A stretch of DNA of 64,000 nt, taken from Trichopria drosophilae (Eukaryota > Arthropoda > Insecta > Hymenoptera > Diapriidae). The notes under the pieces were generated by a model. It was not told the DNA's origin. It searched no databases and worked only from the letters and a program-made list of their open reading frames with translations. This document shows, one piece after another, positions 32,346 to 45,362 of this stretch (its first letter is position 1; the number at the start of each line of letters is the position of its first letter). A program made the translations under genes and the position numbers. The stretch lies in assembly GCA_030407085.1 (NCBI GenBank), contig CM059584.1, positions 91,520,501 through 91,584,500 of the forward strand, given 5' to 3'.

Positions 32346-32501
32346 TATGGGGTTGGTTCCTCCATCCTCTCTACCAATTACGTCAGTTCCAATTAGTTCC
32401 AGATCAGTCAGTAATGAAGTCCCTCTAAAAAACGTTTAGACGCGGCCCCTTTCTCCAGCTTTAGGGACTGCCGAACATCTTATCATGCCATTAACCATCG
32501 A

Positions 32502-34186
32502 TTGGGACCTCATCCCTCTGCATTGTATCTATCAGCTCAACGTACACCACTTGTCCAGGTGCCATCTCTAATGCACGATTCTTCGCTTAAAATTGTCTTC
32601 TGGAATATTCATGGTCCACACAATTATTCTGTCGCTATAAAAAACCAATCACAAGGGATTATGAATTTCTCGGAGACATGGTGCACCGAGCAATCTACTC
32701 TATCTATGGACCAAGGTACACACAGTTTCACAGTTCCAGCCACACGTGAAGGATCCAGAGGAAGATTTAGTGGTGGCTTGTCAACGTTCGCACCTTCGTC
32801 GGGGTCGCCAGTGATGATTGAATCCTCCCCATATTGGATTTTCGTGCTGATTAAATCTTATCCTTTTCTATTAATTCAAGGCTCGTTCTATTTTCCGCCA
32901 AATTTTGATCTAACCTTGCTGCTTTCTTCCCTTCAGTCAGTATTGGATTCTTTTGTAGTAAGATTTCCGGACAGTATGATCCTCTAAGGGAAGACTTCAA
33001 TTCATGGATTGGTGACCTCGACCTTGAAAGCGAATTTTCGAATTTATTTGATGTGACTCAATTTGTAGTTAATAGAAAAGCTTGTGATTCTAGTTATAAC
33101 GTCCGTGGTAAACGTTTGTATGAGTTTATGTTTAGTAATGATTTTCTTCTTTTAAATGGACGCTCGCTTAGCGACTCACCCGCGCAATATACTTATGTTT
33201 ATGTAAAGTGGCGTAGCATTGTCGACTTGGTCTGGGCTTCCGCCAATCATTTGTACATTGTCAAAGATTTTTTTATCGGCTTTGATGGTGGAGGCTCGGA
33301 CCACTTTCCGGCTGTCGTTCTGCTGTCCCTCGCTCTGTGTAATGCACCGTCTGTATTTTATTCTGCGTTTATTGCTTCAACAAGGTACAAAACGTCGTGG
33401 TCACCTGAGGGTGAAACAAAACTTGTCAAGCGATTGCATGAAGTAAACCCATACGACTTGTTTTTCGACCACCATAGGCAAAGCCCGTTATTTGATGCAT
33501 TTTGTTCAGGTTTACTTAGCATCCTTACCCATGAAGGTTTATTTCAGTTAACAAGCCATGGTGGGGGTAAATGTAACTCTGCGCGTTCAGTACCTCAGTG
33601 GTATGACGAATCCTGCAAGACTGCCGGGTCACGAATGAACAGAGCCCTCCATCTCCTTCGGTTAAACAATCACGAGAGTTCCTTTGCGTTTTCTTACCTG
33701 GCCGCAACGAAGGACTTTAAACAAACAACAGTCGTAGCTAAGAGACTCTATTCCCCGCGTATAGCTGACTCTTTTGCCGGGGTAAGAGACGCCAAGGGTT
33801 TTTGGACAGTGGTTCGAAGGCTGAGGCGGGCTCCACTAGGTAGTTCGTCTGTGCCATTGGAGGCCTGGAACGGGCACTTGGCGCTCCTCTATCCTCCGAG
33901 GCTAACGCTATCGTTGACTTTTTATGGGGTTCTCGATAAGGACCTTGATGGTCCCATTTTGCCGCAAGAGTTGCGTGAGAGCATGAAGAGATTAAAATTG
34001 GGTAAAGCCGTAGGCCCGGAAGGTATTCCGGCCGAAACTTGGAAACTTCTCTCGGGTGAATGGTTCTCCTTCGTATTGCAATGTTTTAATTCGATCATGT
34101 TCAATGAGCTGCCACCTGAGGGGTGGATGCAGGCTAATCTCTTCATGCTCTTCAAAAAGGGAGACCGTGCGAATCCTGAAAATTAC
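32502..34186 (+). pseudogene. LINE-B ORF2, endonuclease and N-terminal RT
   Basis: Two frames joined by a frameshift near 32990. Endonuclease motifs are KIVFWNIHGPHNYSVA, FSETWC and EDFNSWIGD, with the terminal GGSDHFPAVVLL block (SDH catalytic His) at about 33290-33330. The RT part then begins with LKLGKAVGPEGIPAETWKLL and ANLFMLFKKGDRANPENY. The frame stops at a TAA at 34187-34189, which is also the target duplication of the inserted Academ element. Confidence 0.75.
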
Positions 34187-34189
34187 TAA

Positions 34190-34900
34190 TAGTCCAGTCA
34201 CTATGTACAAAAAAAAGGCTTGAAAAAGACAAAATTCCTAGTAGCAATTTTTTTTTTTTTTTAGGTTGTAGGGGACATCGAGAAAAGCTTAACTCTCATT
34301 TTTCAGCACCTGAGAGCGCGTGCTCCTTTGCTAGACTAAAAAACGTGAAAAAATCGTTTTTTGGCGATAACTCGGGTTCTAATAAGGCAAAATACTTTTA
34401 TAATAGCTCATTTTAACGGGTTTTTCCCGCTCTACAAATTATGTTCTTTAACTTTTTTTTTGATTAATCGATTGTTTTCGAGATATCAAAGAATTAAGTA
34501 AAATAAAAGAGATAAATTTTTAGTTTTTTTGCGTTTTACTCGAAAGTTTCGATCGGAAATGAAAAACTTTGTTAAGCTAAAAATAAAAGTTGTAGAGCAT
34601 AAAAAAATGAACAATTTTCATATATTATACGTTCACTTTTGTTGAAAAATACTCCTTGTAGAGCGCTCTCAAAGTGCGAGTTCCGCGTCAGCGGCTCAGC
34701 GGTGAATCGGATGTGTCTCTACGCGGCATGAAATCGCTGCGCCTGGGATTTCCGACTTTACTATTATAAAAAATTAATATAATATATATTTTTCACAGGC
34801 TTTATGATGCTGTACAAGTTATTTTTTATGGCACCTCGAAAATTGTAAACAATGTTCGACGAATCGAACGCGTAATTATAAAATATGATCATTTTTGTTC
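34190..34900 (+). repeat. Academ left terminal inverted repeat
   Basis: About 710 bp pairing with 40160-40868 almost throughout, with a few indels. 34901-35446 between the TIR and the coding region is AT-rich and contains repeated AGTGCCGTTT/TGCACTTTTT-like words, presumably the promoter and leader. Confidence 0.9.
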
Positions 34901-35446
34901 TTTCGTATGTTTAATTATTTTTTTTTGCAAACAAAATGTATTTCGTTATTTCAATATTTATAAAAAATAATATGTAATTGCTGTGAATATGAAGTATTAT
35001 CGTTATATATATATTAAAATGCTTTTTCGTATCAACGTTTGTATATCGTTGACGAACGTGGCAGGTTTATACCTGCGAAGGGTCGAGCGGCTGGCCGGGT
35101 GACGTAATATAATGGAATGCGAGGATAACATAAGAAAACATCTGTCCCTCTGTGCGTGCTTGTTCTTGTTTTGCTCGCGTCTTCTCACAGTTTCTTTTTG
35201 AATTTCATGGGGAGCGCATGCATTTAGTAAGAAGAACGTAGTGAATATTTCGGTAGTGAGTTTTTGTGACAGTTTCTGCCATTTTTAGCAGATTGTTAGT
35301 GCAGTTATTGCACTTTTTTGTTTGTGCCACTTTCGAGCACCTTTTTAATGCAGTTTTTATTCTTGAACTCTTTGTAAGTGCCGTTTGTGGACACTTTGTC
35401 ATTGCCGTTTTGGAAATTGTTGTAGTTTAGTTTTTCGCGAATAACA

Positions 35447-38400
35447 ATGAGTGCCTCAAATTGCTTTATATGCAAGCAACCTTTGATTACAGACGTGCAT
35501 ATAGTGAAATCGATGGGTATTAAAACTCTTTTATCTGTGTCCGTTTTAAGAGGAGATAAAGAAAACCGTCAAATGTTAGAGAACTTAAACGAAGTTAGTG
35601 TGCACAGTTCCTGTTACAAAACGTACTCGAATAAAAAAACAGCGCTTTCGGCTTCTCGGCGAAGCAACTCAACAACAGGAGAAAAGAAAAATCCAGTTTT
35701 TGATTTCGAGAAAAATTGCATATTTTGCGGAACAGAATGCCAAGAATCGGCTACAAAATTGGCGATGAACATGCAAACTCGAAAGAATATATTTTGAACA
35801 AACTGGGAGGTCGCGATGATGACATTGCTCGTGCAATCAAGTTTCGCTTGAATAGTGTCCTTGATCTGGTAGCAGCTGGGGCTCGGTACCACAAAAAATG
35901 TTATGTACTTGTTACTGATGCGTCGAAACGTGTGTCAAGTGGAAGACCGAAAGATGATGACATAACTGAAGGCATGGAACAAATTTTTACATATTTGCAA
36001 GAAAATTCTAGTGAGTGTCAATTTCCACTTCAGACATTAATTGATCAAATTACAACATGTACCGTCCCTCATGTTATAACAGTTAAAAGACGATTACTTG
36101 AAAAGTATGGTGACGATATCCTCATCGTGGAAAGACAAAGTCGAGGTACTTTAGTTTGTTTCAGAAATGTTGGTCACAAACTCCTCTCTGACATGTTTTA
36201 CGAACGAAGAGACGCAGACCCTCAGGCAGAAATACTGCGAGTCATACGTGAAGCTGCAGGTATAATTCGCAGTGATATTCGCTCGATGGTTTATGAAACA
36301 AGTGAATACCCAGCATCCGACAACTTTGCGGAAGACATGAAATCTTATGTGCCTGAAACATTGCAAGTCTTGTTATCTGAGGTAATACAAAAAGATAAAC
36401 GCGGTTGGCTCGAGCCTTGGAATAGGAAATGTACATCGATTGCGCATGAAATCATAGCGGCTGTGCGACCACGTTCGTTCCTTTCCCCACTTCTGATTGG
36501 CGTAGGAGCATTTTTATACAAAAAATTTGCTTCGAAAACACTCATCAGCATTTTATCAAGTATGGGATTCAGCGCCTCATACAAAGAAGTCCAAACGTTT
36601 GAAAATTCGGCCATTCACGCAAAGGAACGTAGGACGTTGGACAACGCATTTGTCCAGTTCGTCTTTGACAATGCCGATTTTAATACGGATACCTTGGACG
36701 GACGAGGCACTTTCCATGCGATGGGTGGCATTCAGTGCATTACACCATCCACTGGTTTTGAAAAAGATGAGCCCGTAAATCGTATCATTGGAGAGAAGTC
36801 GGCCATACAAATTGCTGCGTTAGGGAAGATAGAAGTACTGAACTATGAAAAACATGCGTTAGCAGGATTACACGATGTCCGTGTCTCTGATGTTAATGAA
36901 CTGTATAAAATATCTAAGAAAATTTTGCCTACAGTATCAGACTTTATCTGGCAATACGGGAAATGGAAATGCGTTGTCGATATACCTGGATGGAACGGCT
37001 TCATGGAGTTAATTACCTCGGATTTATGTTATGAGATGTCAAAAGTCATATGCCTACCTTTCATCAACGCGCCCCCTTCAGATTATAATACTATTTACAC
37101 GTCACTTCTTGAAGCAGTCAAAAGATGTAAGGATTCAAAACAGACGGCCTGTTTTGTAACTTTCGACCAGCCGCTGTACTGGAAAGCTTCCGACATAGTT
37201 GCAGCTTCTGAGCCATCGTCCGATTTGCAGAATGTCGTTGTGAGACTCGGGGGCTTTCACCTATTGATGTCCTTCCTTGGAACAATAGGCTATATCATGG
37301 CTGGTAGCGGAATTAAGGACATTTTTAAATTAATTTACGCAGAAAATTGTGTGAAAAAAATCCTTATTGGACATGCGTACTCGAGAGCAATTCGCGCACA
37401 CTTCCTAACGCATTTAGCTATATCTAAAATCATTATGAATAATATCGACGTTTGTAATGATGAATTCGATGTATTAGACGATTAAACCGATGCTCTCGAT
37501 CGTCCTGCTGTGCTGGAAGCTTCCAAGAATGAAAATGTCCAAGAAATCGTGAATAAATTTTACAACGAACTCCAAACAACGAAGGACAAGAGCCCTACTG
37601 CAAGACTATGGATCCAGTACTATGAAATGGTGACTTTAGTCAAAAACTTCATAGAAGCTGAGCGAAGTGGAAATTGGGCTCTTCATCTCGATACCATCCA
37701 AAAAATGCTGCCCTTTTTTCACGCAAGCGGTCATTTTTTATATGCAAAGTCTGCCCATTTATATTTGCAGCAAATGAGGACCTTGGGTGAAAAAGTACCT
37801 GCCGACGAATTAGAGAAATTCACTAATAAAGGATATTTTACAATTCGAAGAACACAAAAGTTTTGGTCCGGCATCATGTCGGATCAGACCATTGAACAAG
37901 TTTTGATGCGGTCACTCTGGACAGCTGGTGGATTACACCAACGTAACATTTCGGACTCAACCATCTCATCATGGATTTTGGGAATGATCTCCCTTCAAAA
38001 TGTATGCGAGCAGATTGAAAATTTCGCAGGCGTCGCTTGTGCTACTTCCGAGCAACACGTAGACATGCGTCCTGCAAGAATCATACGAAATGATTCAGAC
38101 GTCGAAAAAATAGATGTTTGGCTCGCTGTCCACAATCCATTTCCTGAAGGAAAAGATGTCATGTCCATAAGTACGGGAATCGTTGGACATTCCAAAATCA
38201 ATTGTCACCGTGCACAGGAAATTGGTGACTCCATGATGTCCAAAATCGTAAACGAACGATTCGACGGTATCTCTTACAAAAGAAAAGATAAAGTACAACC
38301 ACTGGCTACTGCCAACAGTTGCATTCAAATCGAATCTACATCTATTACGATCGACCCTCTGCTACTATTTCAGAGAATGTGCATAACGAAACATTCGGAA

Positions 38401-39891
38401 GCCGATATTGAAAAATATTTAAAATATGACTTGTCGCCTTTTCCTTTAACTTTATTTACAGAAGTAGGAATGCGCAAAGGAACTAAGTCCTCGATGTACA
38501 ATGCATTTACGCCATTACAAAATGTACAGTTTGGACAAAATCATATAAGATTGATAGATGGCGGATTCCTCTTACATAAAGTTGTGTGGGACAAAGTCAC
38601 CAATTTCAAACTTATTTGTACAAAGTACGTGACGTATGTGCAGAAACATTTTGGAACAAATGTTTGCATCGTATTCGACGGTTACACAAACGACAAGTCA
38701 ATTTCCGGGACGAAATCAGCTGAGAGAGAAAGGCGTATTAGGAAGAAACAAAGCCCAGATGTAGTTTTCGACGAAAACACGACTCCAACAATCAGCCAAG
38801 ATAAATTTCTGTCAAACGCTAACAACAAAGAGAGGTTCATCGCCATGACTCGTGTTCATTTCGAGTTAGCGGGAATTGAAGTTCGACAGGCTGTCGAAGA
38901 TGCGGATGCCCTACTCGCCAATACAGCAATCGAAAAAGTTGAAATGTATGATTCAGCTGAAATTGTCGGTGAGGACATCGACTTACTGGTGTTACTTACT
39001 GGACTGGCACCTAATGCAAAGAATATATTTTTCACAAAGCCTGCTAAAGGCAAAGTCAAAGAAGCGATTTTCAATTGTACGAGTTTCAAATACGATGATT
39101 CCATCCGCAGTAATATCCTTTTTTTACATGCGTTAAGCGGATGTGATACCACGTCCTCTCTATTCAATGTAGGAAAGATGAAATTTATTACAACGTTAAT
39201 AAATCGGCCAGATTTAACGAGTTCGGTGGAACTATTTAAATTCCAAACAATTGATGATAAAGTCTTGACGTCGGCTGGAGAAGTGTTCCTGGTCGCTTTG
39301 TATGGAGGTCGAAAAGAGGACAAATGCTTGGATACGATACGCTTCAAATGTTTTGTCAAATCAGCTTCAAACACTCAGTTAAATTTAGCCACGCTGCCAC
39401 CAACAAAAACCTCCGCAAAGGAACACATTTTGCGCACCTACCACCTAGTCCAGACTTGGCTAGGTAATGAAAAAGAGCCCGAAAACTATGGCTGGGTTAG
39501 AACTTATGCAGGTTTACAGCCAATTAGAAACCATGCGCCACCAGCACCTGAAGAACTATTAAAATTAATTTCCTGTAAATGTAAAGGAAGTTGCAGTGGT
39601 GCATGTGGCTGCAGGAAAGCAGGCATCAAATGTTCAGTCATTTGTTACCACTGTTCCGGGCAAACGTGTCTAAATGCAGTTACTCCAGCAGAAATAGTCC
39701 GAAATGAAATTAATGAATGTTTAGAAAATATCGACAAAGAAAACGCGGAAAACCCTGACACATCACCTTCCGTTGCAGAAGAAGAAGAAGAAGAAGATGA
39801 CAACCAGCCGTCAACTAAACGACTTAGATACAACTTAATTATGTGTATTTCTTTAAATATAATAACAATTAGTTTAATGGTTAATGAATAA
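35447..39891 (+). pseudogene. Academ transposase with XPG-like nuclease and Cys-rich tail
   Basis: Three segments: 35447-35797, 35716-37485 (+1 shift near 35790) and 37510-39891 (same frame after a single TAA at 37483). Together they span about 1,480 codons. The N-terminus has paired Cys motifs (CFICKQ, CIFCGTEC). The second segment holds FDNADFNTDTLDGRGTFHAM (Asp at residues ~318 and 321), VTFDQPLYWKASD and RLGGFHLLMSFLGTIGYIMA, blocks of the Academ transposase family. The third holds an XPG/FEN1 nuclease set: Asp350 in IDGGFLLH, Asp390 in VFDGY, Glu463/Asp464/Asp466 in VEDADALL and Glu488/Asp489/Asp491 in GEDIDLLV. It ends with nine cysteines from residue 689 (CKCKGSCSGACGCRKAGIKC), an acidic run and AATAAA just after the stop. 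Confidence 0.75.
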
Positions 39892-40159
39892 ATAAATATT
39901 GTTTACTCTTTTATATGAAATGTTGTCGATACACTTATTCTTCCAAACTTCATACATAGGTTAAGATCAATTATATCCAAAAATAAAATTTCTTGTATTT
40001 TTTTTATCAGCCGGTAAGTGTAACTATATTTTCATATAGACTATTATGTCTGCAATGATAAATACAGATTCGATTGGTAGAGGACAATTTTACGGTGTTC
40101 AAAATACCTGCAATAATTACGAAATATTAAAAAATATCTTCTTTGCTCTAATTGTAACT

Positions 40160-40868
40160 AATTATGAAATGTAAATAAGTTCGAAAATGCTCATTTTTTA
40201 TATTTTCGCGTTCAATTCGTCGAACATTATTTACAATTGTCGAGGTGCCATAAAAAATAACTTGTACAGCATCATAAAGCCTGTGAAAAATATATATTAC
40301 ATTCATTTTTTATAATAGTAATGTCGGAAATCCCAGGCGCAGCGATTTCATGCCGCGTAGAGACACAGCCGATTCACCGCTGAGCCGCTGACGCGGAACT
40401 CGCACTTTGAGAGCGCTCTACAAGGAGTATTTTTCAACAAAAGTAAACGTATAATATATGAAAATTGTTCATTTTTTATGCTCTACAACTTTTATTTGAA
40501 AAGTTTTTCATTTCCGATCAAAACTTACGAGTAAAACGCAAAAATACTAAAAATTTATCTCTTTTATTTTACTTAATTCTTCGATATCTCGAAAACAATC
40601 GATTAATCAAAAAAAAGTTAGACAACATAATTTGTAGAACGGGAAAAACCCATTAAAAATGAGCTATTATAAAAATATTTTGCCTTATTAGAACCCGAGT
40701 TATCGCCAAAAAACGATTTTTTCACGTCTTTTAGTCTAGCAAAAGAAGCACGCGCTCTCAGGTGCTGAAAAATGAGAGTTAAGCTTTTCTCGATGTCCCC
40801 TACAACCTAGAAAAAAAAACTGCTACTAGGAATTTTGTCTTTTTCAAATGTACATAGTGACTGGACTA
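40160..40868 (-). repeat. Academ right terminal inverted repeat
   Basis: Inverted copy of 34190-34900. The stretch 39892-40159 between the stop codon and this TIR is AT-rich 3' UTR with polyadenylation-like signals. Confidence 0.9.
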
Positions 40869-40869
40869 T

Positions 40870-42346
40870 AATGCGTTAATGAAATTATTCATGCAGGTAT
40901 TCGCGGCGAGATTGGAAAGTTGGCTCCAGCATCATGACTTACTTCCTGAAGAGCAAGCGGGTTTTAGAAGAGGACGCTCTGCGGAGGATAATATTTTCAC
41001 ATTAAACGCGACAGTTCAAATTCAGCTCAGAAAAAGAGGCTCAAAGTGCTACGTTTTATTTGTGGACTTCCGCAGAGCGTTCGATTCTATCCCCCACAAC
41101 AAATTCTGGAACAAATTGTCCAGTATTGGGGTTAATGCCAAAATGGTTATAGTGACCTGACGATTTTCGCTTATTCTCCTGCTGATTTAAGAGCTAAGTT
41201 GACGACGCTTGTGTCTTATTGTAATGTAAATGGTCTCGAAGTGAACATCTCAAAAACGAAAATTATTGTGTTTAGAAGGGGCGGCCCTCTCGACGCCTCT
41301 TCTAAAAACTTTTTTATGGGAACCAGCAGGTGGAAGTTGTGGCTACGCATCCCTATCTGGGAACAATCGTCTCCTCATCGGCGAGTGGGTTGAAGGGAAC
41401 TGAAAACTCTATTGCCAAGACCCGCCAAGCTACCGCGTCGGTTTTGTCCATAATGTCTTCAGCTCGATGTCACTCAAGCAGTGCTGCCCTAAAATTATAT
41501 GGTGCTTCTATTTTAGCTACCCTTTTGTATGCTGCCCCTTGTTGCTCCCTTGGTCATCTTCATTGTCCGGACTCAATCCAGGTTGAGTTTTTTAAAAAAT
41601 GGCTTAAGCTTCCTAAATCTACGCCGGCATACCTTTTGCGCCTCGAATATATCAGTAGAAATTATACGTAGAGCGCTAACCCTAATCCTTAAATAATTAC
41701 AACAAGCTCCGGATAGCTTGGCGCGGCTCGGTTTAATTAGGTTATACGAGCTCAGTTCTGGTGACTCGGACGAGTTGGCTCTCAACTGGATCATCCAGTT
41801 GAAGTTAGTTTTGAACTTACCCACTTACGACAATTTATGGGCCGAGTTTACGGCTGAAAATTGGGAGTCTAACATAGCATCGGCTTGCGAAGCTTTTGCC
41901 ACTCTCCAGCGCAACCGTGATCTTCAACCTTGATCCAGATCCCAATATACAGGCAATTCTCGGATGGCCTTGCCTCTCTTGCCCCAGAGCGGTGCCAGCT
42001 TTCCCATTTGCGCCTTAAAGTTCAATTAAGAACGGCCACTATATTTTCGCGTTCATTCTGTATTGGAGATACTTTTTATGCCTACAATCCTAATGAACCG
42101 TGCTCGGTTTGTAACATGGACTGTAGAGAGACTTCAACACATATTCTATGTGACTGCCCTCTTTTTAACCCATCAAGATCCTTACTCCGCCGTAACACTC
42201 TATTTTCAAATTGTACTGATGAAAATATAGTGGCCTTTCTAATTAATTCCGCTGACCCTCGCGTGCTCAAGATTCTTTTTGGCTATGTGAGTTCGTGCTT
42301 CATCAGAAGACAATTTGTCTTAGAATTTCAAGTCAGCTCGATTTAA
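40870..42346 (+). pseudogene. LINE-B ORF2, RT remainder and C-terminal zinc knuckle
   Basis: RT motif region EEQAGFRRGRSAEDN and motif A FVDFRRAFDSIPHNKF are clear. The next ~100 residues, including motif B and the first part of the YADD box, are missing. Sequence jumps from NAKMV to DLTIFAYSPADLRAKL near 41150. Thumb/connection sequence follows in changing frames. The C-terminus carries CSVCNMDCRETSTHILCDCP, a Cys-His knuckle typical of LINE ORF2 ends. It is non-functional because of the deletion, the stops and the Academ insertion. Confidence 0.75.
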
Positions 42347-42616
42347 AATATGTAACGGGTCTGAAGTATTTCAAGAATTCAATTATCTCTGAACTGTTTT
42401 CTGTTTTCTATTTAATGTAAATTACTGTATGGCATTACTGAAGAGTGTGTGCGTGTGTGTGTAAGTTTGTGTGCATTTGGTTTAATGTTACACTACAGTG
42501 TGCCGGTTGCACGTGTGCAACGTACCTTATTTTTGTTGTTGTTTATACTTTCTATGTATTATGGTAAATTGTGTACTCCACCCTTAAGAATTTATGTATT
42601 CATATATGGGTAAATA

Positions 42617-42642
42617 AACTATAACTATAACTATAACTATAT
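42617..42642 (+). repeat. ATAACT short-repeat tail of LINE-B
   Basis: Three to four ATAACT units follow TAAATAAACT, then a TA run. Such short tandem repeats end several LINE families in place of a poly(A) tail. Confidence 0.75.
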
Positions 42643-42833
42643 ATATATTTATTACAATCATCTCAACCCTAAATAATATTATTTCACGATTTTTTTTTTA
42701 AATCTGATGATCATTAATATCGATAATTAATTCAGAAACGAAACAGTAACCGTTTACAAATCTGTTTAATTAAATTTTGTATAATGTTCGATATTTTTAC
42801 ATAGTGAGTCAACATTTATATGGAAACAATACG

Positions 42834-42862
42834 TATTATTATTATTATTATTATTTATTATT
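42834..42862 (+). repeat. ATT trinucleotide microsatellite
   Basis: About nine ATT units with one interruption. Confidence 0.85.
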
Positions 42863-42889
42863 GTAAAATATCTAAAATTGTTTTCGTCT

Positions 42890-43990
42890 TGCCTTTGCAT
42901 CAAGCTCGTTGGTGCCTCCCCTCCCGTTGACGCTTTTCCGAGCGTCTCGCTCTCTTCCACGTGAAGAAAAAACCCTCCATTAGCCCTTTGGCACGGTCTC
43001 GAATTTTTGCCCAAAACACTGCTTGGGCCACTACAACAGAGGGCCCTCGCCCTGATAAATTAGTAAGTCAACTGTTGTGATCGAGTATACTATTGCCCAT
43101 CACCAGCTGTCAACCTTAGAGCTATTGGAAACATCGTCGCACACCCTTCGTCATTCATCGCTAATAATCGCCGTTCGTCGCTCGGCTTTCATCGAACCAG
43201 AGGCCAACACTCGTCCTAACAACTGCTCCCTGCCAATCGAAACCGCAGCGAACAACATTCTCGACGAGTAAGTAGAAATGTGACATTTTCGTCCTTATTC
43301 GCCATCTCCCAAGGTTGGCATGCTTCCGGCTTTGTCCTTCCCAAGCCACTGGAACAACATCTCTAGAAAGCCCGTTGTGTTGTTTACGTATTTAAATCGT
43401 TCCAAGTCCCGATATTTTATAAATGACCTACCTGTGATTCACGGAGGCTGTCGTCTTTAACTGAGTCCCTTGCGTTCAGTCTGGGTTGGTCCCGCTTCCT
43501 AGTTCTGAGTACCACCATTGGATTTTGCCATTTAATGTCCCTGATTCCCATTCATCTTTCGTCCTTTAATACAATCCACCAATCAGCAGTTATTCTTTAC
43601 ATTTAATGTTTCTTAAACCTTTCCCTTGTGTTTCGCCACTGGCAATTTAATATTTCAACAATAGGCCTCTAAATAAGGCCCTAATTCTTTACCCGCAATC
43701 ATGTCCCTTCCTCCCTCCAGTTTACGTTATAATCCAGATTCCCAAACCTTTGGAATCTAGTGTTCCATAACGTCGAACCAGTCCTAAACCAACCCACGGA
43801 TCAGTGTTCCAAGGCAAGTAATTTAGTCTCGTTAATAAAATGAAGTCATATAATTTACAACGAACATAAAGCCTAGTTTATTATTTTCTTTCCTATCTCT
43901 CGAGCTTCCAAATATTTAGGATGATTAATAAGAACATCCTCTTCCTCATGTTACGTCATATTCTTGACGGGGCACCTTACCTTTATATCT
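42890..43990. other. Unassigned GC-richer block, possible solo LTR
   Basis: About 1.1 kb of clearly higher complexity than its AT-rich surroundings, without long ORFs. It contains AATAAAATGAAG followed by a T-rich stretch and ends near GACGGGGCA, which is LTR-like. There is no second copy in the window for comparison, so this is a guess. 43991-44461 is AT-rich without features. Confidence 0.25.
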
Positions 43991-44488
43991 AAGAGTAGCT
44001 TCCAAAAAGTTTGTATCAATTATTTTAAAAAAAGCTTTCAAACAAATACAATTATTTTAAACATTTCTTGGCAGTCATTTTGAATCTTCCTTTTTGAAGT
44101 TTGAAAAAGAACTTAAGGTTCATAACCAGCGATCTCAGGAGGAACCATGTAAATAGTTTTAAACAATTTTAAACATTTTTTAGGGTGTCGTATGCTTCAT
44201 TATTATTTTTTAACTTTGAACGCGTATTTCCCATATTGAATTTTTTTTGAGCGGCGTAGATATTTATAGACAACCATTTATCAAATGGCTTATAATTTTG
44301 AAAATGTTATTCAACACAACCATGGCTCTCGTCCATACAAAAATGATTAAATTTTAGAATATTTTTTTATTCATTGTTTATAATATATAAATGGTTTTTA
44401 AATATTTTGTTTAGAATTTCGCTATTTTGATATTTATGAATGCAAATATTGTATTCTAGTAGGGGAGACGGGGGGAATGGCGAACAGC

Positions 44489-44840
44489 GGGTAATGCCGA
44501 ACACACCTGAACTAAAATATATCTTATTAGCATAAATACAAATGTAATGTAGAACTTCATAGAACATACCAGATGACTAATTTTAATTGTTATATTATAT
44601 TGTTGAATATTTAGTTTTAGATATAAAAAAAAGAGTATATTTTTTACCATGTTATGATGTAATTTTTCGCGCAAGATAATAAGCATTTTAATAATTAACA
44701 CTGTATTCCTCATTTCCTTAGCTTTTCAAAACGGTACTTACAAATTGTTATAGCGCAACAAATATTTCTATTACATGAAAATTACTTCACTGTTGCATTT
44801 CGGAGTAATGACGAACAGCAAAGTGGGGTAATTGCGAACG
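44489..44840 (+). repeat. Pogo subterminal motif cluster, left end
   Basis: GGGTAATGCCGAACA at 44489, GGAGTAATGACGAACA at 44802 and GGGGTAATTGCGAACG at 44825 follow the terminal GGAATGGCGAACA. An exact copy GGGTAATGCCGAACA lies near the right end at 61714-61728. They are candidate transposase-binding sites, inferred from repetition and position. Confidence 0.6.
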
Positions 44841-45362
44841 ACCAATACATAGTGTTTTTTGTTACGGTTTTCAGTACTGTCGAAGAATTTTCGTAGTTGG
44901 CAGCATTTGAATTCCCTATCGCAGGTGAGTTCTAAAGTGATTCTCTTGAAGTGCGGTAGTGTAGTAACTTTGAAATACTGACAAACCTTAAAAATTCTGC
45001 GACAATTACTGAAAGTCGTAATGGAAAACAACCGCTAAATCAGATAATGGAAGGTGTGCCGTGCAGATTGCGCACGAATATTCCGCCTTTTTTCCGGATA
45101 GCTCGGTGAGTGCGCTCGTGTATCACAACAGTTTCCACAAAAATCACTGAAAACGTCTAGAAAAATTGAATTCCACGTCACTTCGAAATTCTGCATTTAA
45201 TAGATATTAAAACTGTTACATAGTAAACATTCTGACTAACAGGACTACGTAGGTAAATCGACCGTGAAACCGGTTTGTTTATGATGTAAATTTAAAGGAT
45301 ATGTTTTATAAAAATTTTCTTTATGATTGCTCACATTTAATTTCAATTACATTATACTTCAG

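Larger units (their letters stand above)
34190..40868 (+). mobile_element. Academ-type DNA transposon with long TIRs
   Basis: 6,679 bp. Ends are TAGTCCAGTCACTATGTACA and its complement; inverted repeats are about 700 bp (34190-34900 and 40160-40868) and nearly identical. TAA lies on both sides (34187-34189 and 40869-40871), giving a 3-bp target duplication. It encodes one long protein reading, broken by only one frameshift and one stop. That protein has a transposase region, an XPG/FEN1-like nuclease and a Cys-rich C-terminus. This combination is what I know of Academ-superfamily elements. High TIR identity and few lesions indicate recent insertion into LINE-B. Confidence 0.75.
31751..42642 (+). 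mobile_element. Two-ORF LINE (LINE-B) interrupted by an Academ element
   Basis: ORF1 (31788-32345), ORF2 endonuclease and RT start (32502-34186), then a 6.68-kb insertion, then the rest of RT and the C-terminal zinc knuckle (40870-42346). A 3' UTR of about 270 bp ends in ATAACT repeats at 42617-42640. The short-repeat tail marks the true 3' end. The clade is not certain; the APE endonuclease plus ORF1 layout suits the I/Jockey/CR1-L1-like groups. Confidence 0.7.
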
